Source: Rhodoferax sp.
GTDB taxonomy: Bacteria; Pseudomonadota; Gammaproteobacteria; Burkholderiales; Burkholderiaceae_C
Reading direction: 5' to 3'
Assembly (NCBI GenBank): GCA_020048795.1
Contig: JAIFMA010000089.1
Coordinates: 1 to 11,925, forward strand
DNA length: 11,925 nucleotides
This document shows positions 6,319-11,925 of the stretch, piece after piece. Position 1 is the stretch's first letter; every line of letters starts with the position of its first letter. The position numbers were made by a program, and so were the translations under genes. The notes under the pieces are model-generated. The model saw only the letters and a list, made by a program, of their open reading frames with translations, did not search any database and was not told the origin of the DNA.

Positions 6319-6352
6319 AGTCTAGGAATGTTCGATGACGGCTGTGTGACAC
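6319..6352 (-). promoter_or_regulatory. Second PhoB-box-like site with -10 element, minus strand
   Basis: Read on the minus strand, GTGTCAC-ACAG-CCGTCAT (6352 down to 6335) matches two CTGTCAT units with a 4-base spacer at 11 of 14 positions. Exactly ten bases on is TAGACT (6324-6319), a plausible -10. This is the same layout as the site at 2134. Transcription would begin near 6312, inside the annotated GTG start at 6315, so the EAL gene would have to start further in. Confidence 0.4.
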
Positions 6353-6368
6353 CGGGTTATTACTGGTG

Positions 6369-6386
6369 TTTTGGTTTTGGTTTTGG
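6369..6386 (+). repeat. Three tandem TTTTGG hexamers
   Basis: TTTTGG is repeated three times without interruption, just upstream of the -35 element of the basic-protein gene. It may be a slippage tract that tunes promoter strength, or a minor low-complexity sequence. Confidence 0.6.
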
Positions 6387-6393
6387 CAGTGGT

Positions 6394-6421
6394 TTGACTT
6401 TGCTCCATGAAACGATATAAA
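6394..6421 (+). promoter_or_regulatory. Sigma-70-type promoter for the basic Ala/Lys-rich protein
   Basis: TTGACT (6394-6399), a 16-base spacer and TATAAA (6416-6421) form a near-consensus housekeeping promoter. The expected start site is near 6428. This places ATG 6407 inside the promoter, and so points to ATG 6455, preceded by AAGAAAG at 6441-6447, as the true start codon. Confidence 0.65.
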
Positions 6422-6454
6422 CTATATATCTCGTTGTTTCAAGAAAGTCTCATC

Positions 6455-6943
6455 ATGTCATCCAAACCAACAAGCACCCAAGCCACTGCACCAGCGACCT
6501 CGAACACCGATCCATCGAGCATGTCCAGTACTGTGCAAGCCCCCGTGATGCCAGTGATAGCCGCAGAAGTTGTCGCACCAAGAGCGGTCAGAGCGTCGAC
6601 CAAGAAAGTGACAACACCCACTCAGGCCGCTGCCAAACCCGTGGTTCAGTTATCTGCTACTACAGCCACCAAGGCAACTACCAAAGCCAAGACAGTGGCC
6701 AAGCCGGTCCCCAAAGCTGAAGCTAAAGCAACCATGGTGCCCGATGTCAAGCTGAAAGCCGACAAATTGCTCAAGGACAAGAAGCCAAAGCTCGTGCGCG
6801 ACAGCTTCACCATAACCTTTGCCAAAAAAAGCGAGCTGATCCGCGCTGGCATCAAGGCCCTGGCGGAAATGCCCGATGCCAGCTTTCTGGCAGCCGTCAG
6901 GGCGGTTCCTACGATAAAAACTGGACGACCCTTAAAAGACTGA
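6455..6943 (+). CDS. Basic Ala/Lys/Thr/Pro-rich protein, histone H1-like N-terminus
   Basis: A 162-residue protein with no signal peptide or membrane segment. Residues 1 to about 95 are low complexity, rich in Ala, Thr, Pro and Lys (for example ATKATTKAKTVAKPVPKAEA), like the disordered basic tails of bacterial H1-like DNA-binding proteins. The C-terminal block reads KPKLVRDSFT, then KKSELIRAGIKALAEM and KTGRPLKD. From memory, Burkholderiales carry a family with RDSFTMP, about 20 residues of helix, KKSELLRAGL-AL and K-GRPKK; the segment KKSELLRAG resembles the helix of ribbon-helix-helix proteins. Compared with that pattern, this copy seems to lack the roughly 20 residues between SFT and KKSEL. 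DNA binding is inferred from charge and this block only. Start chosen from the promoter position and the SD at 6441. Confidence 0.72.
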   Translation: MSSKPTSTQATAPATSNTDPSSMSSTVQAPVMPVIAAEVVAPRAVRASTKKVTTPTQAAAKPVVQLSATTATKATTKAKTVAKPVPKAEAKATMVPDVKLKADKLLKDKKPKLVRDSFTITFAKKSELIRAGIKALAEMPDASFLAAVRAVPTIKTGRPLKD

Positions 6944-7286
6944 CATCGGTCAGACCATGCAATCTCATGCCGGCCCCACATTCCCCATGAGCTGTTCCAC
7001 CTTTTGAACCACGCCGGATTTATCTGACATTGGTGCCACAACTTTGTCATCTAAGAGCCAGAAAATCACAATCCGGTTACATTTGGTGGCACTTTTATTC
7101 CGGTTTGTGACAGTCTTAACGAAGCATTCAGCCAACCAACCTAAAGAAAATGGCCAAGCTAACGGCAGGCAGCAGTTATTTCATTGATGGCCGACAGTCA
7201 TGTGCTATTTGCCACTCGCGCGCCCTTGTAGGCAGCTTTGTTGATGGGTGTGATGACCATTGGCATCGGCTGGGCTGGCGTAAATA
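6944..7286. other. Intergenic region with degenerate CCGG/GGTG(C/G)CAC repeats
   Basis: No convincing gene lies in these 343 bases between the basic-protein gene and the 3' end of the CheY gene. A 5-bp hairpin CTGAC-ATCG-GTCAG overlaps the stop codon at 6940-6953, without a T-run. Between 7014 and 7103 are similar units: ACATTGGTGCCAC (7027-7039) and ACATTTGGTGGCAC (7079-7092), with CCGG at 7014, 7073 and 7100. Such repeated units recall the multiple terminal repeats of IS21-type elements, but no transposase frame is visible and the assignment is a guess. Confidence 0.4.
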
Positions 7287-7655
7287 CTAGGCACCAACCA
7301 GTTTTTTGAATGTTGCTAATACTGCGTCACCTTTGAACGGCTTGACAATCCAACCCTTGATGCCAGCCGCCTTGCCCCGCTCTTTCATGGCGGGGGAGTT
7401 TTCGGTGGTCAGCATGATGATGTTGACGCCCTGGTTGTTCAGCTCGCTGCGAGCCTTTTCGGCCATTGTCAGACCATCCATGTTGGGCATGTTGACATCG
7501 CATACCACCAGTTTGATCGATGGATCAGATTTGAGTTTTGCCAAGCCATCACGCCCGTCAACCGCCAATGTCACGGTCATACCGTTCTTGGTCAAGAAGT
7601 CTCCAACTTCGTTACGAACCGTACTCGAATCATCGACCACCAGAATTTGTGCCAT
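7287..7655 (-). CDS. CheY-like single-domain response regulator
   Basis: A 122-residue stand-alone receiver with every functional position: acidic pair Asp8-Asp9, phosphoacceptor Asp53 in CDVNMPNMDG, Thr83 in MLTTE, and Lys105 in IVKPF. There is no output domain, so it should act by protein-protein contact, as CheY does, or as a phosphate sink. The GIKGWIVKPF ending is typical of chemotaxis-type CheY proteins. I chose ATG 7655 (MAQILVVDD) because GGAG at 7664-7667 is 8 bases upstream; the ATG two codons earlier is too close to it. The gene is the last of a five-gene operon, 17 bases after the receiver-CheX gene. The kinase at the head of the operon and the two CheX-like phosphatases between are its probable partners. 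No clear terminator is visible after it. Confidence 0.9.
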   Translation of the reverse strand: MAQILVVDDSSTVRNEVGDFLTKNGMTVTLAVDGRDGLAKLKSDPSIKLVVCDVNMPNMDGLTMAEKARSELNNQGVNIIMLTTENSPAMKERGKAAGIKGWIVKPFKGDAVLATFKKLVGA

Positions 7656-7672
7656 GCTCATTTCTCCAAAAA

Positions 7673-8647
7673 TCAAAACAAATCGAGTTCACCCGCGCTC
7701 ACCAACTCTTCTACCGATGTCGCGTTCTCGGAAAAATCATCAGGGTTCCAGTTCAGATTGAACACAAACTTCTGATTGATGACCAATGACCGTGCTTCAC
7801 TGTGTGACTTGTCGGTCAGTGTGTAGCGAAAGCACAGTTGTGGGTTGTCAGAGCCAAAAGAAATGTAACGATGCAAATGATTGATGACGATGGGTACTTG
7901 TGACAAATTTCTGTCGGTGCTGGCGGCTCCTGCATACCGGTTTTTGAAGGCACCCCATATCAGATTGGTGATTTCGCCCAGCACACTGTTGAGGCTGCGG
8001 AAATCGTCGGCCTTGTCAGCGCTGACATGCGTCCGGTCAAATTTGACCAACTCCAGCAAGGACCGCTCTTCTGATTGCAACATCATGTAGCCTCGACACC
8101 AGTTGTTTTCTATCGGTATCAGGGTGAATATTTCCCCAAAAATCAATTTGTCGCGCACGATGTAAGGCGCTTCAACCTCGGCTTTCATGTCGATGAACTG
8201 ACTCTCCAGGGCAGCCGTTGTCAATTCCGAGATGCCGCGCACCAAGACATTGGGATAGACAAAGCTGAAAATCGATTCGTCAAGTGCCACCCGAAGTTGG
8301 GCCATGTTGCCAATCATGTAGGCTGAGGCAAATACGCGTTGATCATGTGGCAACAGATCATCAAGGTGTTGACAACCCTCCCGCCGCAAAAACAGCGGCA
8401 GTTCCGGGCGAACGGCGTGGATGGCATGCCCCAGCCTGATGCCGGCACCCGCATCAGCCCCAAAATTTTCAGACAGCAAGATGCCACCCAGATCAACTTT
8501 GGACTTCAACACACTCATCACATTGTCGGCCTGCACTTTGAGCGGGATCAGACTGTTTTCGTCACAAAAGGTCTTGATTTGCTGATGGCACCGCTGGTCA
8601 TCGTCGAGTATCAGAAATTTGCTGACAACTTTGATCTCTTCATTCAT
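7673..8647 (-). CDS. Degenerate receiver fused to a CheX-like phosphatase domain
   Basis: A 324-residue two-domain protein. Residues about 9-125 resemble a receiver (FLILDDDQ with Asp15-Asp17; predicted third strand GGILLSENFG), but Ser59/Glu60 sit where the phosphoacceptor Asp should be, so it is probably not phosphorylated. Residues about 135-300 look like CheX: a long helix with LGEITNLIWGAFKNRY carries the E-x-x-N catalytic pair (Glu225, Asn228) that CheC/CheX phosphatases insert into a phosphorylated receiver. The tail ends EELVSAGELDLF. ATG 8647 (MNEEIK) is preferred, with AGGAG 11 bases upstream; the frame opens earlier at a TTG. Expected role: dephosphorylation of the CheY encoded next, with the pseudo-receiver as a docking or regulatory module. 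CheX similarity is by motif and context, not by alignment. Confidence 0.7.
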   Translation of the reverse strand: MNEEIKVVSKFLILDDDQRCHQQIKTFCDENSLIPLKVQADNVMSVLKSKVDLGGILLSENFGADAGAGIRLGHAIHAVRPELPLFLRREGCQHLDDLLPHDQRVFASAYMIGNMAQLRVALDESIFSFVYPNVLVRGISELTTAALESQFIDMKAEVEAPYIVRDKLIFGEIFTLIPIENNWCRGYMMLQSEERSLLELVKFDRTHVSADKADDFRSLNSVLGEITNLIWGAFKNRYAGAASTDRNLSQVPIVINHLHRYISFGSDNPQLCFRYTLTDKSHSEARSLVINQKFVFNLNWNPDDFSENATSVEELVSAGELDLF

Positions 8648-8679
8648 GGGATAAGGTTCTCCTGATGGTTGGGTGCCTG

Positions 8680-9234
8680 TCAAAACATTTCCAGGTTGCC
8701 ACTGCCAACGTCGACTGCGGACTTGTCAACGACGAAGTCCAGCCTGTCGTAGCTGTTCACACATAGCGTCACGTGGAACTGCGCAGTGCTGTTGACGATT
8801 ACCTTGAAGTGGCGCTTGTGGCCAGGATGGAGTGAATTCAGATGTGAAGCGCATTGCCGGTCAACGATATTGGGGGTTGACATGCCAATATAGGGAAAAG
8901 TGTGGGACAAGTCTCGACTCAACGAACCACAACACATGTTGGCGCGCTCACAAATGGCATCCATAAAAACCTGTTCGTTCATGTCGCTGACGCTTGCTTT
9001 GCTCAACTTTGCAAGGTGTTCACGGGTTGGATCGTCGGCTGAAAAATGAATCAGTACCATCACTCGAAACAGGTACGAAGATATTGTCAGAATCGCCAGA
9101 TGCGACTCATGTGAGCCCGTTAGATCATCCTCGACATTGATGTCAAAACTGTCGCTCTCCAGGTTTACCAGACAGCTCCTGATGCCTTGTACAAGCAGGT
9201 GGTCAAAACTTTCGCAGGCGTTGCTGGTGATCAT
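8680..9234 (-). CDS. CheX-like phosphatase, stand-alone
   Basis: A 184-residue protein without membrane segments. The core is ICERANMCCGSLSRDLS (94-110) with an E-x-x-N pair (Glu96, Asn99), then IGMSTPNIVDR (116-126) and alternating strands HFKVIVNSTAQFHVTLCV. This order, a helix with E-x-x-N-x-x-x-G followed by G-x-P-x-V-x and beta strands, is the CheC/CheX fold. It would hydrolyse phospho-Asp on a receiver. The start ATG 9234 overlaps the stop codon of the MCP-like gene (ATGA), implying translational coupling. Thirty-two bases separate its stop from the next gene. It shares its fold with the C-terminal domain of that next gene, although the two sequences are clearly diverged, so any duplication is old. 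Function is inferred from motif plus operon. Confidence 0.65.
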   Translation of the reverse strand: MITSNACESFDHLLVQGIRSCLVNLESDSFDINVEDDLTGSHESHLAILTISSYLFRVMVLIHFSADDPTREHLAKLSKASVSDMNEQVFMDAICERANMCCGSLSRDLSHTFPYIGMSTPNIVDRQCASHLNSLHPGHKRHFKVIVNSTAQFHVTLCVNSYDRLDFVVDKSAVDVGSGNLEMF

Positions 9235-9959
9235 GGTGATGGTTCAGCACTGAGCCGCTCCCTGATTTTCTTGAAGGTCTGTTCGAGGCCGACCAGTGAG
9301 CCAATGATCATCTTGCCGCCGGCCTGAAGATCTTGAAACGTATTCACCGTGATCAGATCATTCTGGTACAGGTTCTTGCGGTAGTCGGCGGACAGCTTCT
9401 CGGCGCGCCCTGCCAGTGATCTCATCTCATCGGCCACCACGGAAAAGCCGCGCCCCTGCTCGCCAGCACGCGCTGCTTCAATCGAGGCATTGAGCGTCAC
9501 AATTACCATTTGTCGCACGATGGCGCTGAAATCATCGTTTTTCCCATGCATTTCACGGTTGTGAATGATCAGGTTGTTCATGTCAGCGTGCCAGCGCTCA
9601 AAGGTCTTGACCAGACCCAACAAGCTGCCGACACCGCTGCCAAAAGCTTCACATTCAACCAGGGCTTGCCCGTTGACCTCTGAAAAATTGGCCTGTATTT
9701 CCAACAGCAATCGCCGGTGCTCGTCAAGGGTCTTGGACAGTTCGGTGGCTTCACCAAGAATTTCGTGTTCGCGCCCTTGATATTGATCGCGTTGAGCCTG
9801 CAACTGCTCCACTGCCTCTTGCAGTTCAAGCTTCACCGCTTGCAACTCTTGACCAGGCACCATGGTGAGCATTACCTGCTTGCGCTGCTGGTCACGCCAG
9901 GCCACGACAGCGCCACCCATCAAGGCACCCAGAACCAAGGCAACGATAGCTTCGATCAT
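9231..9959 (-). CDS. Membrane-anchored MCP signalling-tip protein without sensor domain
   Basis: A 242-residue protein with one N-terminal membrane helix (residues 2-20, EAIVALVLGALMGGAVVAW) and a long coiled coil. It then has the conserved hairpin tip of methyl-accepting chemotaxis proteins: LNASIEAARAGEQGRGFS (156-173) and VVADEMRSLAGR (174-185). No periplasmic sensor or HAMP domain is present, and the helices flanking the tip are shorter than in normal receptors (500 or more residues). ATG 9959 is used because it overlaps the kinase stop (ATGA) and opens the membrane helix; the frame goes back to 10019 inside the kinase gene. The tip is the part of MCPs that touches CheA and CheW, so this protein may be an adaptor or scaffold for the neighbouring kinase, which itself carries the sensor region. 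No CheR or CheB is visible. Confidence 0.8.
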   Translation of the reverse strand: MIEAIVALVLGALMGGAVVAWRDQQRKQVMLTMVPGQELQAVKLELQEAVEQLQAQRDQYQGREHEILGEATELSKTLDEHRRLLLEIQANFSEVNGQALVECEAFGSGVGSLLGLVKTFERWHADMNNLIIHNREMHGKNDDFSAIVRQMVIVTLNASIEAARAGEQGRGFSVVADEMRSLAGRAEKLSADYRKNLYQNDLITVNTFQDLQAGGKMIIGSLVGLEQTFKKIRERLSAEPSP

Positions 9960-11925
9960 GCAACGAGGTTGAATTGTGTATGAGCCCGGCCCTTGACCGC
10001 AAATTCGCCGGGCAGACAAATCAGGGTCTCGAACAGGCGATGGTCACCATCGACTTCGCCGGGCAGCAAGTTGAGTGAAATCGAGCCACCCTGGCTCTCG
10101 ACAAAACCTTTGACGGCATCCATGCCAACGCCTCGGCCAGACACCGCGGTGACACTTTGGGCGGTTGACAAACCTGGCCTAAAAATAAGTTGTGCGATGG
10201 CATAGGCACTGATCGGCTGGTCGGCTTCAATCAATTTGCTGTCAATGGCCTTGGCCTGAATGACACCCAATGCCAGGCCGCGCCCGTCATCACGCAGGCA
10301 AAGCGTGAACACATCGTCATCCAAAGACAGGTCGAGTGCGATGTTTCCCGTCGGCGATTTACCCTGGGCCAGACGCTTTTGCGCCGACTCAATACCATGG
10401 TCCATTGCATTGCGATACAGGTGCATGAAGACGTTTTTGAGCAAATCCGCGACCTGGGTTTTCACCACAATGCCGTGGTCATTGACGACAAGCTGTGGCA
10501 CTTCCTTGCCAAGCTCTCTGGCCAGGGAAGGCACCGAGTCCAACACACCAGCCAGAACATCCTGAATTTTTTCGGTGCCAATCAGCTGCAGGCTGTGGCG
10601 CAAGTGCTCAGTGACATCCTGCATGGCAGAAAGGCTGGTTACGTCAACACTTTTCAGCAAAGCCAGATCACGCTGAACAAGGTCTTTTTGAACCATCAGG
10701 AATTTGTCAACGCCGCCACGACGCCCTGGACCCTTTCGGCCCAGTTTGACTTCATTGATATGGGCATACTCTTCCAGCGCGACGGACGCAGTGTCTAGCT
10801 CGCCAAGCAGTTGTTCAGCGCCCAAGGGTGCATCAAGGTTTTTGCGCAACACGTCGTAAGACTGCTCGGCCTCATGGAACACATTGGTCAGAAACAACAA
10901 GCCGTAGGTGCGCGCATTGCCCTTGACGGTGTGCATGTTGCGAAACAGCAAATTCACCAGCACAGGGTCTTTAAGATGGCAGCCTTGACCATCGGTTTGC
11001 GCAATCAGATTCCGATTTTCAGCAATGAGATTTTTTGCACTGTCCACAAAAGAGCGGAACTTTTCCTGGTTGACGGCCAGTATTTCACCGATGATGGCCA
11101 ATTCGCGCTTCTGTTCATCGGCCTTGGCCGTCAGGGCACGCAGCTCGCTCACATCGCGCAGGCTCAGCATCAACCGTAGTGTTGTGCCCGATTCATCGGT
11201 AATCGGAGACCACGTCAAATCAATGATTTTGACGCGACCATCAGGCATGGTTTTTTGAATCTCCTTGACCAACAAGTGAGCATTAAACTCAAAATTCATC
11301 GCATCTTCGCCGATGCAAGCGGAACTGGCCGCTTCCACCTGGGACAACAAATCCACACCGCATGTGGTGTCCGAAAAAACAAGCTCCATGACATCCTGGC
11401 CACCGATGTCCTGTGTTTCCAGAATGTTTTCAAGGTAAGACGAGTACTCGGGATGCACCCTATTGCCTGGCATCACAGTCAGGATACCCTGTGGGATGTA
11501 ATGCAGCATAGCCCGGATATCGGCGGTCTTTTGCTTGACCAGTTCGGAGCTTTCCTGAATTTTCTCAATCATGGTGTTGAAGGCCATGATAGACCTGCCA
11601 ATTTCGTCGGTCCGCTTGACAGGAACCCGGTGGCTAAAGTCCTGACTGGTGGCGATGTCTGTCATCTTAGATTGCATGTCGTTGATCGGACGGGTGATTC
11701 GGCGGTACAGCAGCAAGCCCACCGCGCCCATCAAAGCCATCGCCACCAGCGTGATGGCCAAGAGTGTCGTGGCGGTGTCACGCAAATTGTCATTCATCCG
11801 ACCAATGGCTTCGTCCTTGCTGCGTCGCTTTTCGATCTGAATGGTTTCAATGATGGACATTTGCTCGCGCAAATACTGATCGACCGTGGCACCCAAAAGC
11901 GCCTCGGCCATGTCTTTTTGTCCGG
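9956..11925 (-). CDS. Hybrid sensor kinase: HAMP-PAS-HPt-CheA-type ATPase (5' end missing)
   Basis: The frame is open to the right edge, so the N-terminus is missing; residue numbers count from Met at 11911. Visible order: end of a periplasmic helical region, membrane helix (47-69), HAMP (70-122, RRITRPINDM), PAS-like domain (about 130-260), coiled coil, HPt domain with HTVKGNARTYG (phosphoacceptor His327) and a CheA-type HATPase (about 465-637). The HATPase has N box HLYRNAMDHGIE (Asn501), G1 DDGRGL (541-546) and G2 GRGVGMDAV (592-600). In CheA a CheW-like P5 domain follows the ATPase; here the protein ends about 15 residues after it. There is no DHp His box: HPt His327 is the only evident phosphorylation site. 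It should autophosphorylate on His327 in response to a periplasmic or PAS signal and pass phosphate to the CheY encoded four genes on. It overlaps the MCP-like gene by ATGA. Confidence 0.87.
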   Translation of the reverse strand, partial: GQKDMAEALLGATVDQYLREQMSIIETIQIEKRRSKDEAIGRMNDNLRDTATTLLAITLVAMALMGAVGLLLYRRITRPINDMQSKMTDIATSQDFSHRVPVKRTDEIGRSIMAFNTMIEKIQESSELVKQKTADIRAMLHYIPQGILTVMPGNRVHPEYSSYLENILETQDIGGQDVMELVFSDTTCGVDLLSQVEAASSACIGEDAMNFEFNAHLLVKEIQKTMPDGRVKIIDLTWSPITDESGTTLRLMLSLRDVSELRALTAKADEQKRELAIIGEILAVNQEKFRSFVDSAKNLIAENRNLIAQTDGQGCHLKDPVLVNLLFRNMHTVKGNARTYGLLFLTNVFHEAEQSYDVLRKNLDAPLGAEQLLGELDTASVALEEYAHINEVKLGRKGPGRRGGVDKFLMVQKDLVQRDLALLKSVDVTSLSAMQDVTEHLRHSLQLIGTEKIQDVLAGVLDSVPSLARELGKEVPQLVVNDHGIVVKTQVADLLKNVFMHLYRNAMDHGIESAQKRLAQGKSPTGNIALDLSLDDDVFTLCLRDDGRGLALGVIQAKAIDSKLIEADQPISAYAIAQLIFRPGLSTAQSVTAVSGRGVGMDAVKGFVESQGGSISLNLLPGEVDGDHRLFETLICLPGEFAVKGRAHTQFNLVA

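Noticed and set aside
6407..6454. Earlier ATG start for the basic protein
   Set aside because: It lies between the -35 and -10 elements of a good promoter, so it would not be transcribed; ATG 6455 has an SD.
6646..7050. 134-codon minus-strand frame across the basic-protein gene
   Set aside because: Most of it is antisense to the low-complexity gene, and the part beyond has no recognisable protein sequence.
7150..7290. 46-codon frame with a CAICH motif resembling a c-type haem site
   Set aside because: No export signal, weak SD and an otherwise random-looking sequence; a single CxxCH in a short frame is likely chance.
10190..10798. 202-codon plus-strand frame opposite the kinase gene
   Set aside because: Antisense to the HPt and ATPase coding region; no domain and no SD of its own.
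1..11925. CRISPR arrays, tRNA or rRNA genes
   Set aside because: No regularly spaced repeats and no tRNA- or rRNA-like sequence were seen on reading either strand; no tRNA scan could be run.

Overview
The window looks like chromosomal DNA of a betaproteobacterium of the order Burkholderiales, most likely the Comamonadaceae (Rhodoferax/Polaromonas-like). This rests on codon use, the protein families present, an intergenic hairpin of a type common in that family, and an Ala/Lys-rich protein with a C-terminal block that I associate with the same group. Assignment to genus is inference.

Left part (1-1373, plus strand): the 3' end of an unrecognised gene, a short histone-deacetylase-family enzyme with all zinc ligands, and a GNAT-type acetyltransferase that starts right at the deacetylase stop codon. 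A deacetylase and an acetyltransferase are thus probably cotranscribed. Region 1374-2133 is a gene graveyard: a degenerate intergenic hairpin, the C-terminal half of a VapC toxin, the C-terminal tail of a transposase, and part of the HisKA domain of a sensor kinase, in that order and in different frames.

Middle (2134-6454): a lipoprotein metallophosphoesterase followed by a glycosyltransferase of the MGDG-synthase/MurG type. A PhoB-box-like sequence with a well-spaced -10 element lies just upstream, suggesting a phosphate-starvation operon that may exchange phospholipid for glycolipid. Convergent to it is an EAL-CBS-GGDEF cyclic-di-GMP protein. A second Pho-box-like promoter lies upstream of that gene, and its 5' end has an unresolved start or frameshift. 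A divergent promoter drives a small basic, Ala/Lys/Thr/Pro-rich, histone H1-like protein.

Right part (7287-11925, minus strand): a tight five-gene signalling operon. In transcription order it encodes a membrane HAMP-PAS-HPt-ATPase kinase of CheA type that ends without a CheW-like domain (5' end outside the window), a single-helix membrane protein carrying only an MCP signalling tip, a stand-alone CheX-like phosphatase, a degenerate receiver fused to a second CheX-like domain, and a stand-alone CheY-like receiver. The first three genes overlap by ATGA. No CheW, CheR or CheB is visible. This compact chemosensory-like phosphorelay is the most interesting system here.
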